Shown here: positions 54,982 to 63,713 of the stretch, in pieces
How the letters are laid out: the number at the start of each line of letters is the position of its first letter
Numbering within the stretch: the first letter of the stretch is position 1
From: Stappia stellulata DSM 5886
GTDB taxonomy: Bacteria; Pseudomonadota; Alphaproteobacteria; Rhizobiales; Stappiaceae
NCBI RefSeq assembly: GCF_000423705.1
Contig: NZ_KE384082.1
Location: 90,545 to 154,544 of the forward strand
Length of the DNA: 64,000 bases
Direction: 5' to 3'
The notes under the pieces: model-generated
Database searches by the model: none
What the model was told of the DNA's origin: nothing
What the model saw: only the letters and a program-made list of their open reading frames with translations
Translations under genes and position numbers: made by a program

Positions 54982-55475
54982 GCCTCGACACCAAAACGAT
55001 TGCCGCACTGGCCCCCGAGTTCTTCTCCGGCTCCATCGCCGACCGCGAAGCCGCGGAAGCCACCTGCCGTCGACTGGCCGCCACCATGACCGATCTCCTG
55101 GCCGTCGTGGAACGGGAAACCGATCTGGTGCGGGCCGGCAAGCTGGAGGAAGCCGGCGAGTTGCAGCCAGAAAAGGCCAATCTCGTCAGCATCTACATGC
55201 GCGGAATGACCTATGTGCGCGACCAGACGGTCGCGCTCGGCAATCTCGCTCCGGGGCCCGTGGAAGATCTCAAGCGACGCCATGCCGAGTTCCAGCCGGT
55301 GCTGCGGATCAACCTCGCCGTTCTCGCAACGGCACGCGAGGTGGCCGACGGGCTAATGCGCAAGGTCGCGGAAGGCGCGGGATCGCGCCGCGCACCCACC
55401 ACCTACGGCCCGGGCGGCTCCGCGCCTCGCAGCCCGTCCGCAGTGGACGGCATTGCGGTCAATCGCGCGCTCTGA
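54978..55475 (+). CDS. flgN: FlgN-like flagellar export chaperone
   Basis: This is a 165-residue helical protein. Residues about 35-130 form the long-helix pattern of FlgN: LLAVVERETDLVRAGKLEEA, ANLVSIYMRGMTYVRDQTVA and LRINLAVLATAREVADGLMR. The tail is Gly/Pro/Ser-rich (TTYGPGGSAPRSPSAVDG). FlgN chaperones hook-filament junction proteins. Position after flgJ and the ATGA overlap support the call; overall sequence conservation in this family is low. Confidence 0.75.
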   Translation: MSLDTKTIAALAPEFFSGSIADREAAEATCRRLAATMTDLLAVVERETDLVRAGKLEEAGELQPEKANLVSIYMRGMTYVRDQTVALGNLAPGPVEDLKRRHAEFQPVLRINLAVLATAREVADGLMRKVAEGAGSRRAPTTYGPGGSAPRSPSAVDGIAVNRAL

Positions 55476-55532
55476 CAAGGACGCCGTCGCAAACACGGGC
55501 GTCGTCACAAACGCTCCTATCGCCCTGCTTCG

Positions 55533-55565
55533 ATGCCGACCCGCCACACGGGTCGGCATTTTGCT
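55533..55565 (+). terminator. Terminator of the flgI-flgJ-flgN operon
   Basis: A perfect 11-bp stem ATGCCGACCCG/CGGGTCGGCAT (55533-55543, 55549-55559) with a CCACA loop is followed by TTTTGCTTT. It is 58 bp after the flgN-like stop. Confidence 0.9.
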
Positions 55566-55895
55566 TTCGGCACCTCACCAACTTCGACAACAAGGGCAAC
55601 GACATACCCCGCCGCAAGGCCTCCTGTTTACGATCTCGACGGCGAACATCGGACCGTACCGGGAACGAATCAGGATCAATTCACATCATAGCTAAATGCT
55701 AACGAATCCTTTAAGATAGTATTCACAGTTTTCAAATAACATCCGTTCCATGGATTTTTAAGTTGCGGGCATAAATTACTCATATTCGCAAGCTGGAGAG
55801 CTGGCGAAAACATGGTTAACCTGAAGGCCCTCGTGACTTTACCGGATCGGCAAGAGGATCGTTTCGACCTCCTGCCATGTAGGGAGACTGAGGAC
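55566..55895. other. Intergenic region before flaG
   Basis: 330 bp, noticeably AT-rich from 55670 to 55800, so a promoter for flaG is likely here. A loose TAAC-N7-TTAA arrangement (55700-55715) could be a weak CtrA site, but two half-site bases differ. A longer FlaG reading frame from ATG 55812 is possible. Nothing else is recognisable. Confidence 0.4.
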
Positions 55896-56270
55896 ATGGA
55901 AACGGGAGTGACCAGGGCGCCTGCCTATCAAACAGCATTGGTGCCCACACGCGGCCGGGAAGCGGTCAATCCGCCTTCGGCACCGACCGACGTCCCGGCG
56001 GAAAAGGCGGTTCAGCCCTCGCAGGAAAGCACGGCCATGCGGCCCGAGGCGGAAAACCCGGCATCGCAGCGTCCCGTCGGGTCGCAGGACATAAAGCGTG
56101 AGGAATACCGCGACACGATCACCGACTCGCTGGTGTTTCGGGCAATCGATACCGAGACCGGAGAGGTCGTCCGCCAGATCCCCGACGAATCGCTTCTGCG
56201 CCTGCGTCGTGCGTTCGCCGAAACCACCCACAAGGACATGACCGGACTGGACGTCAACCGCAGCCTTTAG
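55896..56270 (+). CDS. flaG: FlaG-like flagellar protein
   Basis: This is a 124-residue protein. A variable, Pro/Ser-rich N-terminal half is followed by the FlaG domain: TDSLVFRAIDTETGEVVRQI, PDESLLRLRRAFAE. FlaG proteins influence filament length. ATG 55896 (METGVTRAPAYQ) is preceded by AGGGAG at 9 bases; ATG 55812 would add 28 residues without family resemblance. It stands between the flgI unit and the filament-modification genes. Confidence 0.8.
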   Translation: METGVTRAPAYQTALVPTRGREAVNPPSAPTDVPAEKAVQPSQESTAMRPEAENPASQRPVGSQDIKREEYRDTITDSLVFRAIDTETGEVVRQIPDESLLRLRRAFAETTHKDMTGLDVNRSL

Positions 56271-56404
56271 AGACACGTCGCATCCGCGCGCGGCGCGCGG
56301 TGCAAGGCGGAGAGCCCGGTGCGTCTGCCCCGAGACGCCGCACGCGGCCGGCCATCCGAATCAGCTATAGTCGCGCCTCCCACGCACAGCGAACGGACGC
56401 GCGC

Positions 56405-58219
56405 ATGTCGGCCCCCTCTCCCGCAGTTCTGGAGCAGATGCGCAAGGCGCTTGTCCTGCAGCGCGACGGCAATGTCGCCCGCGCCCGCACGCTCTATGAA
56501 AAGATCCTCAGGAAAGACCCGCAAAACACCGAGGCGGTGAACCTGCTCGGCTTGTGTTTCCTGGAACAGGACTTTCCCAAACGGGCACTCGCCCTGTTCG
56601 AACGCGCAATCGCGCTTGTGCCGAACGAGGCGCGATATCGCGTCAACCGGCTGGACGCCCTGGAGCGGCTCGGCGATCAAGATGCGGCAATCGCCGTCGC
56701 GGATTCCGACGTTCAAGATGCCGCCGATCCCGCTCTCCTGTACCGCCGGGCGTCGCTCCTGCGCCGGTCCGGGCGGATCGCCGACGCGCTTCGCGCCTAT
56801 GACGCCGCCGTGCGCGCGGATCCCGCAAACGGCGAGGCACTCGTCGAATTCGGCCAGACGCTGATCCTTGCCGGAAAGCATGAAGAAGCGACGAAGCTCC
56901 TGGACTTCGCGCTACAGGCCATGCCCGGTCACACGGGCGCGATCCTGTCCCTGGCGGATGCGCTCAATCAGCTCGACCGGGCACCGGACGCTCGCGATCT
57001 TCTCATCGCGCGCGCCGACGCCTTCGACCTCGAGCATGACGCGATCTATCACCTCAGTCTTGCCAACAGCCACTGGGGCTGCGGCGCGCATGCGGCGGCC
57101 GTCGACGCGGTCGACGCTGCGCTGGCCCTCGGTCTCGACACCGTGGACAGCCGGCTCGTGCGCGGCAAGGCGCTGTATCACCTCGGCCGTTTCGAAGAGG
57201 CGATTGCGGATCTCGAAAAGGCCCATTCGCGCGATCCCGAACGGCACGAAGCCGCCATGACGCTCGGCTTCGCCTATCTCTCCATCGGCGATCTGACGCG
57301 CGGCTGGCCGCTTGCCGAACGCCGTGTGGAGGCCAACCTGACCGGCCTGATCACCCGCCAGTTCACCAGGCCCAAATGGCAGGGCGAACCGCTCGAGGGC
57401 AAAACGCTGATGGTCTGGGACGACCAGGGCATCGGCGACGTGCTGCGCTGCGCGTCGATGTTCACCGAGCTTGCGGAGCAGGCGGACCGGCTGGTCGTGG
57501 AATGCCACCCCAAGATCGTGCCATTGCTTGCGCGCAATTTTCCGCAGGCGCAGGTCCGCGCAAGGCAGCACGAAGCGCGCGGCACGCTCGTCGGCGAAGA
57601 GGATTTCGACCTGCAATGCGCCTTCGGCGCCTTGCCGATGCATCTACGACCGACCCATGCCGCCTTTCCGAAAACGCCCGGCTATCTTGCGGCGGACCCG
57701 CAGCGCGTCGCGGAGCTGAAGACACGCGCGCCGCTCGACGGCCCGCGCCCGAAGGTCGGCCTGAGCTGGACCAGCGGCAACCGGTCCGGCCTTCGCCGCC
57801 ATTCCTACCTGACGCTTGAAGACCTGCTGCCGTTGCTGAAAAACGACGCGGTCGATTTCGTGCTGCTCGACTACACCGACCGCAGCGCGGAGATCGCGGA
57901 AATACAGGCGCGCAGCCCGATCACGCTGCACCGCTGGGGCGATCTCGATCTTTACGACGACCTCGAGACCGTTGCGGCGCTCACCGCCTGCATGGATCTC
58001 GTGATTTCCGCGAATACCTCGGTCGCCGACATGGCAGGCGCACTCGGCGTTCCCGCCTGGCGGTTCGGACCGGTGACCGGAACGGTGTTGCTCGGTGCCG
58101 ACACCCCGCCCTGGGCGCCCGCCACGCGCTATTTGCGTCTCGACCCGCAAGTGCCGGCGAGCGGGATCGTCCCGCGTCTGGTGGCGGATCTTGAGGCATG
58201 GTGCGCCGCGCGGGATTGA
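56405..58219 (+). CDS. TPR-containing glycosyltransferase-like protein
   Basis: This is a 604-residue cytoplasmic protein. The first about 320 residues are tandem TPR units (MRKALVLQRDGNVARARTLY, NLLGLCFLEQDFPKRALALF, ALLYRRASLLRRSGRIADAL). The C-terminal half resembles the GT-B/family-9-like domain of bacterial TPR glycosyltransferases: LMVWDDQGIGDVLRCASMFT, PKVGLSWTSGNRSGLRRHSY, and the nucleotide-sugar-site-like VISANTSVADMAGALGVPAW. Similar genes sit next to flagellin in other alphaproteobacteria. Flagellin glycosylation is likely from context; the donor could be the CMP-sugar made by the convergent cassette (inference). Confidence 0.75.
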   Translation: MSAPSPAVLEQMRKALVLQRDGNVARARTLYEKILRKDPQNTEAVNLLGLCFLEQDFPKRALALFERAIALVPNEARYRVNRLDALERLGDQDAAIAVADSDVQDAADPALLYRRASLLRRSGRIADALRAYDAAVRADPANGEALVEFGQTLILAGKHEEATKLLDFALQAMPGHTGAILSLADALNQLDRAPDARDLLIARADAFDLEHDAIYHLSLANSHWGCGAHAAAVDAVDAALALGLDTVDSRLVRGKALYHLGRFEEAIADLEKAHSRDPERHEAAMTLGFAYLSIGDLTRGWPLAERRVEANLTGLITRQFTRPKWQGEPLEGKTLMVWDDQGIGDVLRCASMFTELAEQADRLVVECHPKIVPLLARNFPQAQVRARQHEARGTLVGEEDFDLQCAFGALPMHLRPTHAAFPKTPGYLAADPQRVAELKTRAPLDGPRPKVGLSWTSGNRSGLRRHSYLTLEDLLPLLKNDAVDFVLLDYTDRSAEIAEIQARSPITLHRWGDLDLYDDLETVAALTACMDLVISANTSVADMAGALGVPAWRFGPVTGTVLLGADTPPWAPATRYLRLDPQVPASGIVPRLVADLEAWCAARD

Positions 58220-58241
58220 CGGCGCCCCGAAGGGCGCCCGC

Positions 58242-58949
58242 TCACATCTGGATCGGATGAATGTCGAGATTTCGCGCGAGCCGCTCGAGCATGAGTTCGG
58301 CAACGGCAATATCGTCCGGCTCGTCGATCTCGACGACCTCCTCGTCGGTGGTCTCGAAGAAACCGACCCGCCCTGTCAGCCGACACCCCGTTTCCAGGAA
58401 ACTCTGCGTCCTGAACAGGTAGAAATTCCCGGTCTCGCGATAATAGCGGTCCTCGGGCGGAATTTGCTGACGCATCAACCGGTTGTGCGGGTCGTAGAGC
58501 GGCTGCGGTTCGGGCAGGTTGCGCCAGATGTAGTTGCGGATCAAACGGGCGGAAAACAACGAGTCGTAGCCCCCCTCGACGAAATGGCGGAAGGCGTCGG
58601 CAAGCGTGTCACGCCGGCGCACCGGCGACGTAACCTGCGGAAACAGCACCGCTTCCGGCGTCTCCGGCCGACAGATCTCCGCAAGCGCATGGCGCAGCGC
58701 GCCCTCCGCCGGCGAGATGTCGGTCGCCAGATCGTCGGGACGCAACACCGGCACCCGCGCGCCGAAGGCACGGGCCGTTTCGGCGATTTCCTCGCTGTCG
58801 GTGGAGACGACCACGTCGCGCACGAAACCCGAGGCGCGGGCGGCTTCGATTGTCCAGGCGATCAGCGGCTTGCCGAAAACCGGCACCAGATTCTTGCGCG
58901 GGATCCCCTTGGACCCGCCGCGCGCCAGCACGATGGCATCGCAGATCAT
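58242..58949 (-). CDS. CMP-nonulosonate (NeuA/PseF-type) cytidylyltransferase
   Basis: This is a 235-residue enzyme that activates a nonulosonic acid with CTP. The nucleotide motif DAIVLARGGSKGIPRKNLVP is canonical, followed by VVSTDSEEIAETARAFGARV, QVTSPVRRRDTLADAFRHF and the C-terminal EIDEPDDIAVAELML. Which sugar (sialic, legionaminic or pseudaminic acid) cannot be told. It is the last gene of the leftward cassette; ATG 58949 overlaps the methyltransferase stop by four bases. Confidence 0.9.
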   Translation of the reverse strand: MICDAIVLARGGSKGIPRKNLVPVFGKPLIAWTIEAARASGFVRDVVVSTDSEEIAETARAFGARVPVLRPDDLATDISPAEGALRHALAEICRPETPEAVLFPQVTSPVRRRDTLADAFRHFVEGGYDSLFSARLIRNYIWRNLPEPQPLYDPHNRLMRQQIPPEDRYYRETGNFYLFRTQSFLETGCRLTGRVGFFETTDEEVVEIDEPDDIAVAELMLERLARNLDIHPIQM

Positions 58950-59698
58950 GCTGCTTTTTCCGCAAAGACCGTCACGAAGGACCCCCAAAATGCCGGCGAA
59001 ACGCCCTTCTCCGGCTCAAGCATGCGCGCCCAGGCCTCGTCGGTGGCAAAACGCGTTCCGAAGAAAGGATACTCCACCGCCGCAACGCGAAAGCCGGTAT
59101 CGCGCAATAGCCGAAGCAATGAGTCGTCGCTGAAAAGGCTGACATGCGTCGGATCGTGCAGCAAGCGGAAGCGTTCGCCGAAGAGCCGCGCGGCGGGACT
59201 TGCGAAATTCGGCGTGCCGACCACGAAGAGTCCGCCCGGCGCAAGCAGATGCCGCACGGTCTCCACGAAGCCGACCGGGTCCTCGATATGCTCGATCACA
59301 TGATGCGCGACAATCGTGTCGCAGGAGCCGGCCGGGAAAAGACCGGCTGTCAGCTCACCGCGCAGCGTGCGCGCGCCGCTGCGCTCCGCCGCCACCCTGA
59401 CGGCGCGTTCGGACGGATCGACACCGACGCGCTCGTGTGCCGGGGAGATCTGTTCGAGCAATTCGCCCAGCCCGCAGCCCACGTCGACCACCCGCCCCGC
59501 GGGACGGACGTTCACCGCCTCCGCGATATAGGCAAGATCCGCCTTGCGCTGGTCCCGTTCGGCGGCGAGATCGCGCAGATTGCCGTCGGGATCGCGTTTT
59601 TCGTCCCAATATTCCGGCTCGACCGCACGCGCCGGATAAGGCACGAAATAGGCGTGCGATCCGTAAAGCGCGAGACACTGGTCTATGATCGAACTCAC
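58946..59698 (-). CDS. SAM-dependent methyltransferase of the nonulosonate cassette
   Basis: This is a 250-residue class I methyltransferase. SAM motif I is GRVVDVGCGLGELLEQI, motif II/III include CDTIVAHHVIEHIEDPVGFV and LLAPGGLFVVGTPNFASP. The protein should begin at a GTG (59698, VSSIIDQCLALYG) that overlaps the previous stop; no suitable ATG exists. A much longer open frame continues upstream but is antisense/out-of-frame with the neighbour. Methylation of a sugar is inferred from context. Confidence 0.85.
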   Translation of the reverse strand: MSSIIDQCLALYGSHAYFVPYPARAVEPEYWDEKRDPDGNLRDLAAERDQRKADLAYIAEAVNVRPAGRVVDVGCGLGELLEQISPAHERVGVDPSERAVRVAAERSGARTLRGELTAGLFPAGSCDTIVAHHVIEHIEDPVGFVETVRHLLAPGGLFVVGTPNFASPAARLFGERFRLLHDPTHVSLFSDDSLLRLLRDTGFRVAAVEYPFFGTRFATDEAWARMLEPEKGVSPAFWGSFVTVFAEKAA

Positions 59699-60891
59699 GG
59701 GCGTGTCTCCGTTCGGTTCGTCAGCCAGGTCGCGATCTCCCCGTGATAGCGCGAAAGCACGGCCCGCTCCTCCCCCTTGATCCCGGCGAACCGCCGACGC
59801 ACCGGACCGGGGTCGGCAAGGTCCCGCGCAAGTCCGGCAAAGAGCGGCTGAAGATCGCTTCGCTCCGAAAACGGATGACAGCGCTCCGACAGGCCATAGG
59901 CGGCGAATTGCCCCTCGACCTTGTGATGGGTGGAAATGCCGCGAACCGGCGTCGCAAAGCCGATCGACCCGAGCGAGGCATGATAGCGCATGGAAATCAC
60001 CGCCGAGGCGCGTCGATAGAGATCGAAGGAGGCAGACCAGCCCGCGTCGCCCTGGGCAAGCCCGGCAACGAGCACGCGTGTGCGCCGCAGCCGGTCGTCG
60101 AAGGCCTCGAGAACGGATGAGATGGGCTGGAAATCGCTGTAGATATGCGGCACGAAGATGCAGAGGAGATCGGGATCCTCCCGCATCAGCGCGCCGAGCC
60201 CGTCGGCGATCTGCCGCGCGAACCGCTCGGTCAGATCCGCGCCGTCGGCGCTTCGATAGCGCTTGTCCGGCATGTCTCCGGCGAGATTGACCGCGATGAA
60301 ACGCGTCTCCGGCGAAAGTCCCGGATGGGCCCGGCTCTGCGGTTCGGCAAAAAGCCCGCCGTCGGGAACGATGGCCATCGCTTGTGCATAGTCCGCGCCG
60401 AGATGCGCGCGAACCAGATCGGCCGAACCGTCGTTTCGCAGAGAAAAGCGGCAGTGGTCCAGCGGCAGGAGATCGTCGAGAAAGGCGCGCGTGCGCTCCA
60501 CGGCCAGCGGATTGACGCCGCGCGTCGCATCGCATCCAAGCCCGTGAAACCATACCGGACACGGAAGGCTTGCGAAAAACTCGGAGGTCGCGTCGAGATA
60601 GGTGCCGGAAACCGTTGTGTCGCGCCAGAGCTGGAACAGGCTGAACCCGCCCACGACGAGGACGTCCGCCTGTTCCGCCTCGGCGAGGAAGCTGTCGTCG
60701 AACGACCTTTCGCGCCAGTGAATGAAGTCCCGGACCTCGCAGGCGCGGTGATCGAGCGGAAACGGGAAGTCCGCGGCACGTGTGCGGTATTCGCCGTCAT
60801 GCATGGCGTTGTCGCCGAGGTTTCCGACGAAGGAGGCCAGGTGAAATGCGGTGAGCTTGCGCCTCGCCGGCGCGGCGCCGATGTCACTCAA
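59695..60891 (-). CDS. Polysaccharide pyruvyltransferase-like protein
   Basis: This is a 398-residue GT-B-like protein. Features of the family are FVGNLGDNAMHDGEYR near the N-terminus, VLVVGGFSLFQLWRDTTVSG, PCPVWFHGLGCDATRGVNPL, FIAVNLAGDMPD and VISMRYHASLGSIGFATPVR. The family includes CsaB-type ketal pyruvyltransferases and others of unknown activity. The start is probably TTG 60891, overlapping the synthase stop by 8 bp, with AAGGA 11 bases upstream. It is the second gene of the cassette. Confidence 0.75.
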   Translation of the reverse strand: MSDIGAAPARRKLTAFHLASFVGNLGDNAMHDGEYRTRAADFPFPLDHRACEVRDFIHWRERSFDDSFLAEAEQADVLVVGGFSLFQLWRDTTVSGTYLDATSEFFASLPCPVWFHGLGCDATRGVNPLAVERTRAFLDDLLPLDHCRFSLRNDGSADLVRAHLGADYAQAMAIVPDGGLFAEPQSRAHPGLSPETRFIAVNLAGDMPDKRYRSADGADLTERFARQIADGLGALMREDPDLLCIFVPHIYSDFQPISSVLEAFDDRLRRTRVLVAGLAQGDAGWSASFDLYRRASAVISMRYHASLGSIGFATPVRGISTHHKVEGQFAAYGLSERCHPFSERSDLQPLFAGLARDLADPGPVRRRFAGIKGEERAVLSRYHGEIATWLTNRTETRP

Positions 60892-61753
60892 CGCCCAGCG
60901 TGTCCTTGCGGCGCAGCTTGTCCATCACAGGACGTTCACGCTCGTAGATCCTGATCTGCCCGTCGCCGCGGGCCTTTTCCGCCAGACGGATGCCGGCGAT
61001 CATCTCGGTCATCTGCGGCACGTCAATGGAGGAGGACTGATCGGAGCCCCACATCGCCCTGTCGAGCGTAAAATGCCGCTCCACCGAGACCGCGCCGTAG
61101 GCGATCGACAAGATGCTCGGCAGGATGCCCTCCTCGTGACCGGAATAGCCGATCTTGAGATGGGGAAAGCGCTCGCGCAGGGTCGAAATGCCGGCGAGAT
61201 TGATCTCTTCCGGCAGCGCCGGATAGGTCGAGGTGCAATGATACAGGCAGGCGATTTCGCCACCGGCCGCCTCGATGGTCTCCACCGCGCTGCGAACCAT
61301 CTTCAGATCGCACATGCCCGTCGAGACCAGGAGCGGGATACCGGAGCGCGCGGCGCGCTCGATCAGGCCGCGGTCCGTGACGGAAGCCGAGGCGATCTTG
61401 AGATAGGGCATTTTGAGGTCGACAAGGAAATCGAGCGCCTCCTCGTCCCAGGGCGAGGCGTACCAGACAATGCCGAGATCGGCGCAAAAATCGGCGAGAC
61501 GCCGGTACTCCCTGCGCCCGAACTCGAGCCCGCGCTTCAGATCGCCATTGGTTTCGCCCAGAGGCGACTTGCGCGGCTTGGCGAGTTCGTCGGCTGTATA
61601 GACGACATCCACGGTGCGCTTTTGAAACTTGACCGCATCGCAGCCCACCCGATGCGCGGCCCGGATCATCTCCAAAGCCAGATCGAGACTGCCATTGTGG
61701 TTGATGCCAATTTCGGCGACGACCGCGCAGCGGTCAAAGGAGAAGAGGCTCAT
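60884..61753 (-). CDS. NeuB-family nonulosonate synthase lacking the SAF domain
   Basis: This is a 289-residue TIM-barrel protein of the family that condenses phosphoenolpyruvate with a hexosamine (ManNAc or a bacillosamine derivative). It shows VVAEIGINHNGSLDLALEMI, CDAVKFQKRTVDVVYTADEL, YASPWDEEALDFL, PYLKIASASVTDRGLI, LLVSTGMCDL and GYSGHEEGI, SVERHFTLDRAMWGSDQSSS. Typical NeuB/LegI/PseI proteins are about 340-350 residues with a C-terminal antifreeze-like SAF domain that closes the active site of the dimer partner; here the protein stops after the barrel. ATG 61753 is used; TTG 61768 is possible. First gene of the cassette. Confidence 0.88.
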   Translation of the reverse strand: MSLFSFDRCAVVAEIGINHNGSLDLALEMIRAAHRVGCDAVKFQKRTVDVVYTADELAKPRKSPLGETNGDLKRGLEFGRREYRRLADFCADLGIVWYASPWDEEALDFLVDLKMPYLKIASASVTDRGLIERAARSGIPLLVSTGMCDLKMVRSAVETIEAAGGEIACLYHCTSTYPALPEEINLAGISTLRERFPHLKIGYSGHEEGILPSILSIAYGAVSVERHFTLDRAMWGSDQSSSIDVPQMTEMIAGIRLAEKARGDGQIRIYERERPVMDKLRRKDTLGVE

Positions 61754-62110
61754 CTGGCGTATTTCCAACGTCTGTGGGGCATTTGCTGCGACCGTTCGCC
61801 CGGAAGCAGCCCGCTCGGGACAATCCTTGCACGCCCTGCCCGTCGGGACCGTGCTCCATCCTCTGCCTCATCCTTCGGATCGGATGGGAAGACACCGCTC
61901 AGTATCGCGGATACGGCCTGATTCGGCGACCCCCTTCAAGCATTTGCGCAAAGACGCTCCTCTCCCGCGCCCCGGCCTGGAAGGTCCTAACGCTACGTTA
62001 ACCCTAATTCTCGTTAACCCTTTGTTTTTACGAGCTGTTTGGGAAATCGAACCTAACGTGAGCGGGCAACGAGAACGCGTTGCAAAGACCCGCACCAGAA
62101 AGGTACGACA
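61754..62110. other. 357-bp divergent region between the nonulosonate cassette and flagellin
   Basis: The right half holds two TTAACCCT direct repeats starting at 61998 and 62014, 16 bp apart, then a TTTGTTTTTACGAG stretch. Similar GTTAAC and CCCTTTG patches precede the second flagellin. The TTAA spacing (12 bp) is wrong for a CtrA site. A weak GG-N10-GC match ends at 62081. I cannot name the promoter class. The left half shows nothing recognisable. Confidence 0.4.
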
Positions 62111-63496
62111 ATGAGTGTTACTCTCTCCGCTGGCGTTCGCCAGAACCTGCTCAACCTGCAGCAGACCGCCGACATGATGGCTTCCACGCAGAACCGTCTT
62201 GCCACCGGCAAGAAGGTCAACTCGGCCCTCGACAACCCGACCAACTTCTTTACCTCCAAGAGTCTCAACTCGCGTGCGGGTGAGCTTTCGAGCCTGCTCG
62301 ACGGCATCTCCAACGCAACGAAGACGATCGAGGCCGCCGACAACGGCATCAAGGGCATCACCAAGCTGGTGGAAAGCGCCCAGTCGACCGCTCGTCAGGC
62401 GCTCCAGGATGGCGGCGCCGGTTCCGGAACCGTGGTCGAAAGTTCCTCGTCGATCTCCACCAACGGCCTGACGCCGATTTCCGGAGAATCGATCCAGGAC
62501 CAGGCCAAGCGCCAGACCCTGTCGAACCTCGGCTTTGCCGCCGGCGACACCATCGATGTTCAGGCAACCGACACCGACTCCGGTTCGGTCTCCAACATCT
62601 CGATCACCGTCGGCACGACGCAGAAGGTCGACGGCACCGGCCCGGTTGCGACCGTGCAGGACGCTGTTGACGTGATCAACGCCTCGGGCGTTGCCACGGC
62701 CGAAGTCACCGACGCCGGCAAGCTGAAGATCGGCGGCAGCGATTCCGACACGTTGAACCTGACGATCACCGACACGGGCGGCGACGCCTCCACGGCGACG
62801 ACGCAGGCGACCTCGCTGGCCGCAACGCTCGGCTTCGGCACCAACTCCAACGTCGACCTGTCGGAACCGGCCGACGGCGACTTTGTGGACGCCGGCGAAA
62901 CCGCGGTGACCTTCACCGACGGTGCAACCGCGGGCGACGCCGACAGCCTGGCGATCACCACCCAGGCCAATCCGGCTGCGAACTCCTCTTCCCGCCAGAA
63001 GCTGGTGTCGCAGTTCAACGACATCCTGGGCCAGATCGACAAGCTCGCCGCCGACTCCAGCTACAACGGCACCAACCTGGTGAACTCTTCGTCCTCGACG
63101 CTCACCGTGGCCTTCAACGAGAAGCGCGACGCGGCCACCAAGTCGGAGCTGACGATCCAGGGCGAGGACCTGACGTCGTCGGGCCTCAGCCTGAGCGCCG
63201 TGTCCAGCTTGAGCGACGACGAAGCCAACGCAACGCTCGACAGCCTGTCCGAGGCCCTGTCGACGCTGCAGGAAACTGCCTCGACCTTCGGTTCGAACCT
63301 CAACACGGTGAGCATCCGCGAGGACTTCACCAAGGATCTGATCAACACCCTGCAGACGGGTGCGGACAATCTGGTTCTGGCCGACACCAACGAGGAAGGT
63401 GCAAACCTTCTGGCCCTGCAGACCCGTCAGTCGCTGTCCACGACGGCCCTGTCGCTGTCCTCGCAGGCTGACCAGGCGGTGCTGCGTCTGCTCTAA
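62111..63496 (+). CDS. Flagellin
   Basis: This is the filament subunit, 461 residues. The N-terminal D0/D1 domain is VTLSAGVRQNLLNLQQTADM, ASTQNRLATGKKVNSALDNP, then IEAADNGIKGITKLVESAQS. The C-terminal D1/D0 is LNTVSIREDFTKDLINTLQT, then ALQTRQSLSTTALSLSSQAD and QAVLRLL. The central about 200 residues are Thr/Ser/Asp-rich and variable (DTDSGSVSNISITVGTTQKV), with many surface Ser/Thr that could be glycosylated. AAAGG precedes the ATG. A strong terminator follows. Confidence 0.97.
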   Translation: MSVTLSAGVRQNLLNLQQTADMMASTQNRLATGKKVNSALDNPTNFFTSKSLNSRAGELSSLLDGISNATKTIEAADNGIKGITKLVESAQSTARQALQDGGAGSGTVVESSSSISTNGLTPISGESIQDQAKRQTLSNLGFAAGDTIDVQATDTDSGSVSNISITVGTTQKVDGTGPVATVQDAVDVINASGVATAEVTDAGKLKIGGSDSDTLNLTITDTGGDASTATTQATSLAATLGFGTNSNVDLSEPADGDFVDAGETAVTFTDGATAGDADSLAITTQANPAANSSSRQKLVSQFNDILGQIDKLAADSSYNGTNLVNSSSSTLTVAFNEKRDAATKSELTIQGEDLTSSGLSLSAVSSLSDDEANATLDSLSEALSTLQETASTFGSNLNTVSIREDFTKDLINTLQTGADNLVLADTNEEGANLLALQTRQSLSTTALSLSSQADQAVLRLL

Positions 63497-63520
63497 GTCA
63501 AGGCAAGCAAATCCAAAATA

Positions 63521-63555
63521 CGGGCGGCGGGTTTCGACTCGCCGCCCGCTTTTCT
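63521..63555 (+). terminator. Terminator of the first flagellin gene
   Basis: A 9-bp stem CGGGCGGCG/CGCCGCCCG (63521-63529, 63540-63548) with a 10-base loop is followed by CTTTTCT. It lies 25 bp past the flagellin stop, so the second flagellin needs its own promoter in 63556-63713. Confidence 0.85.
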
Positions 63556-63713
63556 ATCCGTTGCGATATGGTTAACAAACCCTTTGGTTTAAAAGGGCAT
63601 TTCGGAATGGACGAAACCTTCGATTAACCTTAAGTTAGCCTTTACGGACCTATTCTGGCAGCGCGCCTCAGGACGAGGCCACAACGCTTTGGGCAGCCAG
63701 AAAGGATTTCCGA

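Noticed and set aside
59699..60562. Upstream extension of the methyltransferase open frame to 538 codons
   Set aside because: The extension overlaps the pyruvyltransferase-like gene in another frame and is Arg/Gly-rich without family similarity. The GTG overlapping the previous stop explains the real start.
61998..62017. Two TTAACCCT repeats before flagellin as a CtrA box
   Set aside because: The TTAA half-sites are 12 bp apart, not 7, so the CtrA spacing rule is broken. The repeat is noted as an unexplained motif.
62063..62081. GG-N10-GC sigma-54 promoter for the first flagellin
   Set aside because: Only the dinucleotide pair matches; the TGGCAC and TTGC contexts are poor and the site is very close to the ribosome-binding site.
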